Origin: Takakia lepidozioides
Lineage: Eukaryota > Streptophyta > Takakiopsida > Takakiales > Takakiaceae
Reading direction: 5' to 3'
NCBI GenBank assembly: GCA_030704615.1
Contig: CM060732.1
Coordinates: forward strand, 18,602,001 to 18,662,000
Length of the DNA: 60,000 nt
The notes under the pieces were generated by a model, which had not been told where the DNA came from, did not search any database, and was given only the letters and a program-made list of their open reading frames with translations. Of the stretch, positions 13,623 through 26,355 are shown piece after piece (position 1 is the first letter of the stretch; each line of letters opens with the position of its first letter). The position numbers and the translations under genes were made by a program.

Positions 13623-13630
13623 AACCCTAG
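13623..13630 (+). promoter_or_regulatory. Telo-box-like motif AACCCTAG upstream of eL41
   Basis: AACCCTAG followed directly by CTGGGCG, about 180 bp upstream of the eL41 start codon. Telo-boxes (AAACCCTAA) with nearby GGGC motifs are typical of plant ribosomal protein promoters. One base differs from the consensus at each end. Confidence 0.35.
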
Positions 13631-13810
13631 CTGGGCGTGCCGATGGATGAGCGCCGATGTTCCGTCTTCCATCAGAGGCTTTATTCATCCAAAGGAATAT
13701 CCATGACTCCCTTTAGGTTTGGGAGCCACCTACATTTCCTCGTCTCTCTCATCGCTTGCTGCCAAATTATAGAAGGCTGCTTTGCTGTTACGGATCTCTA
13801 GCGCGCCGCG

Positions 13811-14236
13811 ATGAGGGCCAAGGTTTGCATCCCCGCTCCCTCCCCCTTGTTGTTTTCTCCTGGCTTGCAGGTCTGTTTGATGTCAGTAGAATCTACACTG
13901 TCTCTACTTACATGGGTTTTGTTGATTCGCGATTACGAACAGTCGCAGGATGTGAAGCGGGGGTTTGTTGTGCCTGGTGGGATTTGAATGAAAGGTCTTG
14001 GAGCGGTAGATTTCTTTGTCTAACCAGCCTGTAAGGTGCTAAGATGTGTCAAGGATCCCCTTGCTGTTTCACGCTAGTGCGCGTTGTAAGTAATCCCTCA
14101 AGGCAAAAAATAAGGCTGAAAGCAGAGGAAAAGCTCTGAGTTGGCCGGGGTATTTTTGGCTGGAATGCAGTGGAAGAAAAAACGTATGAGGCGGTTGAAG
14201 CGCAAGCGCAGGAAGATGAGGCAAAGATCTAAATAA
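13811..14236 (+). CDS. RPL41: Ribosomal protein eL41 (25 residues, two exons)
   Basis: The smallest cytosolic ribosomal protein of the large subunit. Exon 1 (13811-13822) encodes MRAK and is followed by GTTTGC; exon 2 (14171-14236) follows TGCAG and encodes WKKKRMRRLKRKRRKM plus RQRSK and a TAA stop. The joined product has the exact length and Arg/Lys-rich sequence of eL41, a single basic helix that sits at the interface of the two ribosomal subunits. The split after MRAK is common for this gene in plants. The gene is too small for usual ORF length limits and would be missed by standard ORF scans. It has a short pyrimidine-rich leader. Confidence 0.96.
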
Positions 14237-15491
14237 GCGAGCGTGCGGTGTTTTGCTGTTTCTTGGAACCTGTTCGATGCGAGAGGTGCCTTGGCGATCA
14301 TTTAGTGAGTTCTTCAGTAAGAACTGCAAAAAAATGGTTGGGGATATTGTGTTGTGCTTGGCAGCCTGAACTGTTTCATCAATATTTGCAGACTGTTCTC
14401 TCGATCTTGGAGGTTATTCTGACTCACTGATAGAGTATACCGTCAAGCAAAACACAATGACAGGTTTAGGATAAGGTTTACAAACCTCCGGCGAAGTTGC
14501 TCCGATAGCACTTCTAGCTTTGTTGGGCTTCTGCCCAGTTCTGCAGCAGTGTATAACTTGGGGCATAAACTGGCTACTGCTGGCCAACCCAGAAAGCTTT
14601 GTTCCATTTCTTGCATCAGGACACGAGGAAAAATGACTCCGCAGATGTTGGAGTTTTTGAGTTTTGGTGGTATGTTAGTCACATGCTCATCTTTGTAGAA
14701 ATCAACCTCCAACAATGCGTATCCAGATTGTTTTGTACCAACCAAAGCTGTGTCAAATGAAATTCAGAAATTAGGGTTTGTTTGGTACAACTTCACTCTA
14801 ATGAATGGTATACCATATGGACGAGGTACAATCATCATAGAATGTAGACCGACTAATATCAAGATCTACATCATAAATACTTAAGCATCATGGCACTAAA
14901 CAGCTTAGTTTCACTAGGATCCATCACATAAACATTTTTAATGACTTGGAACATGCTGCTGCAATGTATGGTGATCCCTTTTAATATAACATGCACATGG
15001 CCCAAGGAGACCACAGCTCATTGGGAAGTGGGCCGGTTCTTCCTCAAGGAAGATACAATTGATCTGTGATTGACAGTACAAATACAAATTTCACTGCCTA
15101 TCAACTCAGGCTACCCTTATTAAGTCACTTGCCACTAATTAAGTACAGCAGGACCTATTCCAAGATTTGCAAGTCTTGTGCATTTGAAGGGACCCCCAAA
15201 CTTCGTTCCACTGTCATTATACACGAAGATCAAGAGGCTAGAAGTCCATGGTGGCATCCAAATTTTGTGACAAAAGAAAATGAAGAGTTAGAGAGAGGAG
15301 TTCCCTCTGGTAGTATGGTGATGCAAGTCTCCTGGAGATAATGAGTGCCTGCTCATTTTACTCTGGTTGCACAAAATGACAGTCTCTGTATCTATGTATC
15401 ACCCATAGAAATTCATGATATTGGTGGGTGTAAAGAGAAGTGTTTTGGTCTTCCCAAAGGCTCCTTCGGAGTGTACAAGGAAATAAAGTCA
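14237..15491. other. Intergenic region between eL41 and the TAF5 3' end
   Basis: Downstream of two convergent genes. The only long open frame is 14443-14745 on the minus strand (100 codons, containing YALLEVDFYKDEHVTNIPPK), which I cannot assign and which has no visible partner exons. It could be a decayed transposon or gene fragment. Confidence 0.4.
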
Positions 15492-16368
15492 TCAACTCCG
15501 ATCTGACGTTGTGGAGGGTTTCAAGGGGCTAAACGCACCTGCAGCCAATAGCAAGTTCCTCCTTGAAAACTGCAACCACACATTCCACTAGTCAACACAA
15601 CCCTCAGGACTGTTCAGACTGCTAACCAAAGGTGGTCTTAGAACCAACCACAGCAGTTACGCAAGGAAAGTGGTCCATATTCCCTCACTCACATCCACAC
15701 CAACAATGATGAGCCTTCTCAAATTGCAAAACTGAGAATTTTGGGTGACAGTCATACCTTCAGGGAGTAAACTGGAGTTGATTTGGTGGGAAGTGTTTTC
15801 AATAGCCGTAAACGCCTGGTCCCGCCAGTTCTACACACACCCAAGCATCCATCATAGATGCTCAAAATTTCTACAACCCTTGAACCTTTAAAACTTATTC
15901 GTGAAAACAGTCTTTAGAGCAGAACTGAACAATTGACTCCTAAATCAACATTTACTTTAGCAACCAAAAAACGTAATCTCCCAACATAGATTAACCATAA
16001 GAGGGTCACCAGGCCACATCCTAACCCTCGCCAAACCGGTTGTCACGGTCAGTCCGGCAGCTTACAACAGTATTTCCTTAGTATAAACAATTGGTTTAGG
16101 CTTTCTAGGTCGTGTGACTTAACATGATAAAGACAATTAGTTCGGATTTTCCAGATATCCTCTGAAATGCCCTTACAAGCATCAACTGGCTGTGTGAGAG
16201 CTGCCCAGCAACTAGACCCCAACAGGGCCAGGGCTTTAGGCTCAGCCTTAAGATTTTCAAAGGGTGTGAATACAGTTGCGGGAACAATGATCTTGATGGT
16301 CAGTCTCCGGTGAGAATATCCCAGACAAAAGATATTGTCTTTCTGAGTTTAAATTTCAGTCTAGTGCC

Positions 16369-16424
<56 letters not shown>

Positions 16425-19400
16425 ATATACTTGTCTTCTTTGCGGGAAGCCTTACAACTGGCATTGACATCCCACAATCGAACTGTGTTATCTGCAGAGC
16501 CCGAAGCCAGCAGTGACCCCTCCCCACTGCAAACATCACCAATGTCACCAAACTTGGCTGCCTCAGAAACATGCCGTGTCCCAAGCGCATCTTTACATGT
16601 CATCCTAGTCCTCACATAACTTTATACCCTCCTTTTAAGGGTAGCCCGCAGTACCAAGCTTACAGTCTCTCTCTCTCTCACTAGGCTCCCAAGCATGTAA
16701 GGCGGTTGGGAAGACATGCACACAAACTCAAGGGAAGAAGGCCAGACACTGACAGGCACGATCAACTGGCCTCCATCATTACTTTAACCTTTCAAACCCC
16801 CCACTATACCTGAAGGCAAGCGTCCAAACACAGCCAGTATGGCCCAGCAGTGGTGTGACACAGCGACCGGACCCTAGGTCCCACATCAGGATGGCACCAT
16901 CCTCATCCCCTGAGGCCATGTAGCGGCCATCACTGGACATGGCCAGTGCCAGCACCATGCCACGATGCCCTGTGAATATGCGCATGCATTCTCCTGTTTG
17001 CACGTCCCACAGTCGCACAGTCTTGTCACTGCTGCCTGTTGCTATATAGTTGCAGTTGACGTGCCACTGGACACACTAATAACCCACCACCACATAGTTT
17101 TTCAGTTCTATGCATGTACCATGAATCAAGAGCATTTCAAGCATTCGGACAGGTTGAAAGTGCATAAATGACAAACATAACAATGACACTTCTGTTCACA
17201 TTGTGGAACACCAACACAATGCAGCAATTGACCATCACTCAACCCCTTCTGCGTCTTGCGCTTCTCATGACAATAGGTACCATTGCAGATATGTGGGCCC
17301 CAGTTCGAAAACTCGGCCGTGTTGCTAGCACCACTGGATTCACAGTCCATCTCTCCATGTGCACATTACGTTACACCAATTTTAGCTTTGCCCACTCCTT
17401 TTGAAGGTGACATAGATGGCAGATGGCAGATAGTTGGCTGATATTGGGAAACACGAGTATTCTTACAGAAGTTCCGAATCATCTCTGTTAGGCCCATGTT
17501 TTCGCAACTCGTCTGCACAATCCTAATATGGAAATGGGAAGGCAAGAAAAAGACTAAAAGGTGCATACATCAACATCCGAGAGATGACCGGCCAGGATGC
17601 GCAGTGGCTGCAGCCGCTCCATACACCAGATGCGTGCTGTTCGGTCATGTGATGCACTTGCAAAGTAGTGGCCCACTGGACTATACTGCAACCACCACTT
17701 CACCAGTGAGCGAACCAAAGAGAGCGAGATCCCATATCAGCAATCTCTCTGCTCAACAAAACTGGCAACCCTTTTTTATGCATCACACCATGACAGTCCG
17801 ACCTAAGGGCTCCGGAGCGCTTGGTCTAATTTGTTGAGGAAGTTTATCTCCTGAGTAGCCTCCTGACCGTATCTCAGTAGATTTTCAAATACAAGATACA
17901 GAATAGAACTTTTAGCTTGTGGAGAAACTTTTCAAACAGAGAGTTGCTGGAGGCAGTGCTTGGCTTTGTGAGAATGTAGCCTGAGGGTTTGCAAGAGGAT
18001 GGAAAGCTCACAGCAACTCTGATAGAATCGTTTCTAAAAATAAAAGCGTGATTAAAACCTGAAGTACCTGTACATCCCAGACAGGATAATTGTGTCCTTT
18101 GTAGCACACCAAATTTGCATTTAGTTTCATGCTCCATAGCCGCACTGCACCCACACCCCCAAAATTGAAACATAGAACACCTCCAATCTTCTGAACCGAA
18201 CCGCTAGAACAAGCAGTAGCTAACAACTCCTTCACAAATCCGAAGGCCCTGCAATGCCCCTTTGGCCCTGGAAAAGCGGGTTGCAGCACTAGGGCTACAT
18301 TGCTGATTAGGTGAGTAGTATGGATAGCAAGTGGCAGTAAACACACTAGTGACGGACGGACACCAATGGACACAAATTAGGAGGCTTGTATTCCATTATG
18401 CTCTTCCAGAACGAGCATAATGCAGGACTGACATTCCAGTAACCATGTTTGAACTGAGAAAGCTCATTGGATAGAATGAATAAGCAATCTGAATTCTGCT
18501 CACTGCATAGTGCTTGAGAGTAACAGACCAGCAGACAGGGAGAGAATTGTACTCATGTGAGAACTGTACTCATGAGAGAGACACAGAGATGCAGACAGAG
18601 ATCAGTTAGTCAAAAGAAATTTATGCACCTGTGCAATCTGCTGATGATGAAAGTAGAAAGTTGCTGTCTGGACTGAAGTTGGCTGCATACACAGGGCCTG
18701 CATGGCCTTGCAGGAGGGTATATGATGACCTTGTATTCTCTAGAGCTACTCCTTGTGGCTCCATGACACCATTGCCCATTGCTCCATGAATTGTGCCTGA
18801 GTGAAGCATATTGGCTGCTGTTATAAATTTGAAACTACACCAGTCTGATGGCAACCAAGAAACAAGCAGATTGGCATATCTAGCAGCAACAGGGACTAGA
18901 TCACACGTTCAAAAAAAATTGTAGTACAAATTCCAAGCAAATCTTACTCAGAAGACATGAATAATTCACCACTGACAGGAGACATCGAGTAGCCCTAGGG
19001 ACAATACACGAGAAGACCAGAAAATGCGAATAAGTGCGTACCATTATCTGCGGATGAAATCCGATCGCCAATCTTCGCCATATCCCATACCTGTCATGCC
19101 ACTATTGTCACAAAACAAAGACTGCAACTTCTTGGCAGACAGGTACAAATCTGGCACCAGGAAACCATAAACCGAAGCATACTTGGCCTATTACAGACAA
19201 GTTCACATCATAATGTTCAATGCTCTCTCGACATTAGGTGTTGGATTCAGGGAACCTCGTGCATGGATAGAAGACCATTTACACTTCTTCTAACCTCAAC
19301 CCTTTACTGTGACCACTTGGACCTCCAAAAAACCTGCTTCCCTTCTTTGTGTCAGTGCCTCAGACAGACTTGTAGTAAGAGTTTATGTAAAAGGTCCTCA

Positions 19401-22400
19401 CATCTCCCTCTTTCCGTGCTCACGAGAAATGGCATACAATGAGAAAGAGACCGGACCTTGAGAGATGAGTCAGAAAAGCCTCCAACAACCAGAGCACCAT
19501 CCGCAGATATTGATGCGCAGTTCAAACTGCCAGTTATGCCGCCACATGCCCAATCAAAACTTGCAAAAAAGTCACAAGTATTGTGAGATTTTACTTGAAC
19601 CGCTCAGAAACTGAAGTGAGTCACTAATCTAACTAAAAAAATGTGTGAGAAACCAGAAGATGTCCATGAAGTAACAGTTGCCATCAGCTCAAACTGCTAG
19701 AAAACCCAGCCAGCAGAATGTCCCTTGGATGGTTTCATGCATTTATTACAGAGGTTGCTCATTCACCGTGCCAGATGAACACCGTAAAAGTCACATTTGG
19801 TAGAGTTCCCAGGCCACACTGGCCAGTCCCTGGCCTCATTGTGGAGTTTCAACTACCAAGATTGTGCAATTCAAGCCCACCTGCCAAGCCCTTGTGTATG
19901 CCTGACAGCAGCAGTGCGCCGAATCAGCAAGATCCTCTCTGGTATGAGACTGCCACCTCGTGTTTAGTGGTAGTAACCCACCCGGTGGATATGGGACTCA
20001 ACCCAAAATTGCCATGGTGATTAATCACGGCCAGCAACAGTGAAGATAATGCACGGGAATTGACGTCATACTACAAAAGCACGATATTGATCCTGGCACT
20101 GCAGCTCTCACCATAGATGGAGAGAGAGATGAGGCTATGAAGCAACAAGTGGTAAAAAATAGTGAGCATCACCTATGGTGCGTATTGATGAAGCTGTAGA
20201 AGCTGACAGATGGCAGTGCAGTGCTGCCCAAACGAGCCCTGTTCCGCAGATCCTCCAACACCTGCCGCTCCGTTTCTTCTGCCCTGTGCAGTATTTATGA
20301 CACACAAGGCATTACAACCTTTCAGAGCTTCTGGCCTTCCTCGCCTAATATATCTGATGGACTTAGCAGAAAAATAGCATCTTTGTAGTCACCAGTGTAT
20401 TGAACATAATTTGGGGCACAAATGTTGCCATAGTGTTGGGATCCTACTTGTTGAGCTATTTCTACTGCTGGTACGTGATATGAGGTGAAAGGACCACTTG
20501 GCTGTATGCACAGCCCTGAGCAGAGCATGAAATACCCTAGAATGCAACTAAAATACGAACTCCTTGCAAGGGACTCTTTCGTACAACAGATCTAACAAAT
20601 GTATGAGAAAATTTTCCAACTCTTCCTACACATCTTGGCCAGAAACATTGACAAACAGACAGTCCACAATCCAACAGTCAAGAAAAGGAGCATAGAGCAC
20701 ATACAGGGAAGGCATAGGGAGCTCAGATTTTACACGTGGAACCTGCACTGCCGCAGCCCCTTCCACCTTGGCACCCTTGCCAGGGCCAGCAGTGCCGGCT
20801 TTGTCTTTCTTGGCCTTTTTGGTGTTGGCTCCTCCCTTCCCTCCCTCTGCAGCCCTCTTCTGCCCAACTCAACAATTAAACCTCCTGCCTCACCTTTGAC
20901 ACCAAGCTTAGATATATCTGAATCTTGATTCACACTCAGCCCTGCCCCTCTTCTTTTGCAGAATTGTAGTCCCCTCCCTTTGTGCATGCTTTTCTGGAGA
21001 TTTACTTACTCTTAGGGGAAAGTGAGTATGCGATCAAGACTAGAGATGGGTGTATCTGAACTGGCTGCTAGCAGTACCACTGGGTGCACTGTAGAGAATA
21101 TATATAAACCCAAGATTATAATTTGTTTTGTTTAAGTGTTGTCCTATACCTGGCTTGATAAGCAACCAAAAAAAACCATGATAATTAATCTTTGAATACT
21201 TCTGAACCCTGTATTTGGTACCATGCAAGTTAACAATTGCTAGAAAATTGACAGAGTCAAAAGGGCCTAAGGGGGGCATTGTGTTGCAGGACAAACTCAC
21301 TTTGGCATCATCACCATCACCTTCCTTGCCATCAGCCTCCACCTTCTCAGCCTCTGCTGCCAACTCCTTCTCCAGCTTATCTTCCAGTGAATCCTCTAGA
21401 GCCTGCCAGTCCCAATATGGGCAGTAATATCTTTTACTTGTTTACTGCTTTGCTGATGCCACCAAAAAGCTCATACCAAACCATTTCCAAACAGTTCACA
21501 GACGACATATAGGGTGGCAATATGTTTGAAAATTATTTTGTTGCTGCACTCCTTCAAAATCATCTTCAAAGTCGTAATTTGACCTTCAGAGCTAACACTA
21601 AAACCTACAAGTAGGGTTGATTTGTTTGGCACATATACGCCAAAGAATAAATCAAAATGCTCACCAGGAAAACATGCTCTCCATGATGGCTAAGGCAACA
21701 TACTTGCAACACAGAAGAAACCTGATGTGGGAAATTGAGACTACTGTGCATTCTAAGTACTAGGTGGCCTAGAACATACGAGTCCACAAATGCCACCTAC
21801 ATCCTCAGTAAAGTTCAGTGCCTCAGAAAATACAGTTGATACATAATCTTGCCCTCTAATTGCAGACTGTCTCATGAAGCACAATATGACTCTCTTTGTA
21901 CAGCACCTGCTGCAGTGTCCCTTTTTGGTCCAAAAGCCATGGTGATCCTTCCATAGAGAAGATACAAATACAACCTCAGTGTGAGAAATACTGAGAGACC
22001 CGCCACCAGTGGGAACCTACCCCCCAGCGAATCTCCTTTTGATTCATGTAGTCAAGTGCTTCTTGTGCTTTACCAGTCAGCGTGACTGCCTCTTCTTCAT
22101 TAGGTAGTGGCGAGGGTTGACCAGGGAACACTGCCACCACCCCCAACGCCTACATCTAGTCACACCCACTGTTTGATAGATGATATCGGCAAACCAAAAG
22201 CAATGTAGCAAAGCTGAAACATGAAATGCCACCACAGTAAACCTTCCACGCCACATAGATCTAACAAACACTAATTCAACCCAAAACCGTGTGAAATGTG
22301 GATGCCAAAAACAGCCCTAAACAAGAATGGAATATTCCCAGACCAGTACTCCACTGCAAGGTCAAAATACCCTAGTGGCTTTTAATAGAAGTGATTAAGG

Positions 22401-25193
22401 CTTACACAAACCCCAGGAAAGTTTGTCTGTCACGCAAGTAGGGCGAACATGAACTACACAAATACCTTGTTATAGGTTAAGAGGCAGAGATGTGTCACCT
22501 TGAAGATTGATATGTTCATTGACGATGCTGAGCATGAGCATAGAGTCAGTGCCATGCAGGTATTGTAAGAGCAACTCAAAGGAATACTGCATCCAGAACA
22601 AGCCCAGGCCATTCAGAACATTACAATCCACACTCCTTGGTGCAAGCTTGGCCTAGAAAACCATTCGCAAGAAAGAACATGCCTAATTTGCTTGATACAT
22701 GCAATCTCACTGTGCCTGTTTCCTTCTTGGGGTCACCAACAATAAAACCAAGTAAGCAAAACAATAGAGATCAGTTCCCAATGACAAGTTTTACAAGTGG
22801 CTGATTTCAATGTTTGTATCCAGGCATAAAAGAAACCCCTCAGGACACACCAATTGCAGACACCGAGAAAGAACTGAGTAGAAAGAAAACCTTACATTTC
22901 AGACAATGACTGGTTTCTCTCAAGAGTAATAAGCCTGCGAAACAATAGCAGCATGATAGCAGGTTTAGAAAGAAAATAAGCTCAATGGTCTACATACCTG
23001 ACACATTCTTATGTTTATCTTATTCTCTCTGAAAGTGCATGCTAGCTCCGTCTCCTGTACCACCCACCAATCAACTATCACAATACTTTGGAACAAACAC
23101 TCGCAATCGTCCACAATCCCAGACACCGCATAGACAAGGTGGACTCAACTACTCATCCCTAAGTCTTCTTGACGGTTTCTACTTCAAGACACAAAATGAC
23201 ATCCCCACATACCTCAACAGTCATGTACACATTAATAGTTTATGCAACTCAGACCATTATCCCGTTTCAGTAACCATCCCACCATCCCTCATCCCCTTTA
23301 GACCTATTCCACCCATACATGTCCCACCGCCGCAATCTAGAATCTTATCCCCACTTCCCCACAATAACATAATTCACCTTTCTAAAGCATTTCCAACCAA
23401 CATCCTTACACCTTATGCTACTTGACTCTCCGACATACTCTCCGAAGCAAACCTCGTGCAATCCCCTGACAAAGCCTGGATTGAAGCCGAGACCATACTG
23501 GGAAATGGTAAAAGAAGTGTGGGGAAAGCAGACAGACCTGCAAGTGTTGAGGAGAGAGGACACCCTCCAGCTTCTGCAGATCCCTGAGATGCAATGAGTC
23601 ATGGTCCTCCCTGAAGGTTTGGAAAAACACACGCGCTGCATTGACCAACCAGCCGTAAATGTGAACCAACCAACAATGATTTCATTGAGCCCAATCTATC
23701 CAGTTTTAAGTGCTTTCAGAAAAACCGTTTATGAATGAATAGTGGACAATATTTTGTGCACGAGACAATCAGTCCTTTCTTTCAGCCAGGCACCACAGGC
23801 AATAAAGTGGCTAGCAAACCTTCTTGAGAGAAGCCCTTGGCCACCAGGTCCATGAAGCAGTGGACAAACACTGGATATAGGATTCGCAGCAACTCATTCT
23901 GCATGACACAAACAATGTATCACGAGGATCAGTCTATGGCAATTAGTCACCCCATAAGTAGCATCTTCATCATGGGATAGATCTGAACCGGAACAAATTT
24001 CAAGTGACAACTAGTGCACTCAATATAACCACATCAGCAAGTGACTTTTACAACACCCTGGTTCTGGTTCACATTCACACAGCCTGGCCTCCATATGGGG
24101 TGTACCAGGCACATCTGTGTTGCAGTTTAGTAACTTCATGATTGGATCAACCAGATAATGATAATGGCTTGCAAGAGCCCTAAAGACTTGTAGCAATCCC
24201 AAACCACTGCCTACAAAGTTGCCACTGATTTGGAGCTTATAGAGAGAGTGGAGTCAATTAGAATTTGGAAGACATGCCAGAGGATCCCCCAACATTTTTC
24301 GGTTTGTCCAATAGTAATGCAGATTCGTGATACATTAATGTCCTGGTTCTGCCAGTTTTGAATCCTCACAACATCCTCAAACTATTTGATGGAATGCAGG
24401 TGCCAGAGTCTCTCCACTATGCACATATTGACGAATGCTCTGGACAAACCCAATTAGAGTGGAGGTGTGCCACTTGTCCATTTGAGAGGTTTAACCAAAT
24501 TTCCAGACTCTGCAGCTTCCAGAACCAATCCCCCAAGTTACATCTCCAGCTACCAGCAGCAGCCTTAGGGTTGATACTGTGTAGCTGATCTAAAGCACCA
24601 GTGCAAACAGTAATCAGCAACACTCCAAAAGACCAAAAACTCTGGAGATGCATACCTTGTAGAGATCTAAGGAGGAATGCACCCAGGAGCGGAGTTTGCT
24701 ATAGCCCTCCTTGTACCGTCCCGGGTTATTGTCCGCCCTGCCAGGGCGCAACAGATTTCACAAATACGAACCAACTATCAATGTGCAATAATTAATTAGG
24801 TTTCAGTCCACCCAAAAAAAATCTGTTCGATCCACTTGCACTCATCACCTCGTCGACTACCCTCTGTCTGTTGCATCCGCAAACAGAGCAAATGAGCAAA
24901 TGCAGCAACATATTCACGTCCACACTGTTCACTGCAGGGTTGAGCCACAGCTCACCTTCCCTTTTCCCACACCGGCTGGAAACAGATAACCATAGTCCAT
25001 GGACATACCTTGAATAGAAAAAAATGTGATTAGCAATGGAGGGGTCCATAGGGGACCCGGAAATCCCAGACGCTGGTGTGGAGTTGAGACTCCGATGACT
25101 CTGCTGTTCATCCTGGAACGCGAGCTCCGCCGCCCGATACCCTTTCTTCTTCAAGTATGCCAACACGGCTTTCTCTATTTGCTCCTCTTCCAT
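15492..25193 (-). CDS. TAF5: TFIID subunit TAF5 (LisH and WD40 repeats)
   Basis: WD40 scaffold subunit of the general transcription factor TFIID. Nineteen exons, all with GT/AG sites and consistent phase: 25009-25193, 24656-24737, 23820-23898, 23538-23635, 22998-23054, 22499-22586, 22021-22130, 21301-21402, 20705-20859, 20173-20283, 19457-19526, 19042-19090, 18629-18817, 18068-18144, 17569-17685, 16810-17075, 16431-16526, 15758-15830, 15492-15569; 693 residues. The N-terminal LisH motif is EEEQIEKAVLAYLKKKGYRA. The TAF5 N-terminal domain follows (FVHCFMDLVAKGFSQE, YSFELLLQYLHGTDSM), then a Lys-rich linker (GGANTKKAKKDKAG) and WD40 repeats such as GHNYPVWDVQ, SHDRTARIW, SSDKTVRLWDVQTGEC and SGSADNTVRLWDV. 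The end FSRRNLLLAAGAF matches the family. Introns 4 and 17 carry retroelement fragments, but the coding frame is intact. Confidence 0.97.
16105..16370 (-). mobile_element. LINE 3'-region fragment in TAF5 intron 17 (copy 1)
   Basis: On the minus strand the segment begins CGGCACTAGACTGAAATTTA directly after a microsatellite and continues with sequence closely related to the copy at 33.6 kb (for example the shared GAGGATATCTGGAAAA and AGTTGATGCTTG-like stretches). Compared with that copy it has lost the Cys/His-coding part. It is in the same orientation as TAF5. It is a degenerate non-LTR retrotransposon fragment with no intact frame. Confidence 0.75.
16371..16423. repeat. (GT)n(GA)n compound microsatellite
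   Basis: About 14 GT units followed by about 12 GA units. On the TAF5 strand this lies from about 8 bases after the 5' splice site of intron 17 and ends at the LINE fragment. Confidence 0.95.
23055..23440 (+). mobile_element. LINE endonuclease fragment in TAF5 intron 4
   Basis: The plus-strand frame encodes GGLNYSSLSLLDGFYFKT and then NSLCNSDHYPVSVTIP, which fits the C-terminal end of an AP-like (EEP) endonuclease of a non-LTR retrotransposon, the SDHYPV motif carrying the catalytic His. It is antisense to TAF5 and fills most of intron 4, starting right next to exon 5. The upstream endonuclease and downstream RT parts are missing. Confidence 0.65.
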
Positions 25194-26355
25194 CCCAACC
25201 CAACTCACCTCATGCAACAGCAACTACTTTACAGGGTCGGGAGTAGACACAACAAGTGGGCAACGGCAGCACAACGCTGGAGGGAAGAAGACACGAGAAG
25301 TCCCCTCTTCTTTATACCTTGCAGTCCCCTCTTCTTTATACCTTGCACTCCCCTCTTCTTTATACCTTGCACTCCCCTCTTTCCCAGTTCCCCACGTTCC
25401 CTTCCCCAACGTACAACCCTCCCCACACGTGCCCCCCCTCACAGTGTTTGTGTTTGCCATGTATAATAACAGCTCTAATAATAAGCAGGGAATGACGAAT
25501 GGCTCTGCCTTCCTTGGTTCCTTCCTTTGGATCCTTTTTCTTTCCTCATGTCATTCTTCGCTCATCATGATGCTGATGATGAGTGCCGCCACAGTTAGTG
25601 GGAGAAGGGTTTGTTTTTGTTTTTGGGAGGTGCCCACTTTCTAAAAACTGCTTCACAGGGACTCACATAGGTATGAGTGGGCCTCACTGCGGGGGAGAAG
25701 AATTCTAAGTAGACTTTTCCTGTAGCCAAGATACTCTCCGATATGTTCCACGCAAACCCACATCCCAAAACTTGACCGACGTTGGGGCAGTGGATGAGTG
25801 AAAAGTAAGTAAAAAGTAGACAAGGAAGATGATGGCGATAGTTAGGAACGTCCACGTGATGAAAGGGTGGCTTATGTGTACCCATACTTTATAAGCTTTT
25901 TCTTTTACGACGAGAGGCTGCGTGGCAGAGATCCATGTAGCGGATGTGTGTCGTCAAACTTGATTTCTTCGCAGCGGTGAATCATTCTTGCGGGGAGTGT
26001 AGTTTGGCTGGACCGTGATGCGAGAGTGATGGCATGAGGGGGGACATGCGCAGGACCCATCCGGAGTTTTTAGCTTTTACTTACTGACCTCGGGAGTAGG
26101 AGCGGATAGTCAAGGCCTGCCTGCGCACAAGAGAATGGTCGTTCGTGTATTCTCTTACCTGCTGCGCCCGCGAGGCTATCCTTTGGTGAACAAGGACCTG
26201 TCACCTCACCCCCTGACTGGATCCTTGCCACTGTGTCGACCATGATCTTGCACGCGCGCGCACGGCTCTGGCCTGGGATGGCCGTAAAGCAAGTTTCTTT
26301 GGAGTTCTAGGGCAACCCACAACACGCGTCCGGCGGATTGTCGACTGCAGGGAGG
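25194..26355. promoter_or_regulatory. Divergent region between TAF5 and the CW zinc-finger gene
   Basis: About 1.16 kb between two start codons on opposite strands. It contains a triple 24-bp repeat close to TAF5 (separate entry). No further gene is recognised. Confidence 0.5.
25301..25372 (-). promoter_or_regulatory. Three perfect-or-near 24-bp tandem repeats, each with a TATA-box-like core
   Basis: Units at 25301-25324, 25325-25348 and 25349-25372 differ at most at the last base. On the TAF5 (minus) strand each reads GCAAGGTATAAAGAAGAGGG, with TATAAAG at the centre. They lie 108-180 bp upstream of the TAF5 ATG. A core promoter role is inferred from sequence and position. Confidence 0.45.

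Larger units (their letters stand above)
12385..13810. promoter_or_regulatory. Divergent region between the hnRNP and eL41 genes
   Basis: The hnRNP side (12.4-13.2 kb) is C-rich and GC-rich, consistent with a 5' UTR and promoter. The eL41 side has a short pyrimidine-rich leader before the ATG. Contains a 9-bp inverted repeat and a telo-box-like motif, listed separately. Open frames here (e.g. 12332-13048) are compositional. Confidence 0.5.

Noticed and set aside
25229-25466. Open frames with repeated YKEEGSAR-type units near the TAF5 promoter
   Set aside because: Translation of the 24-bp tandem repeat; no gene support.
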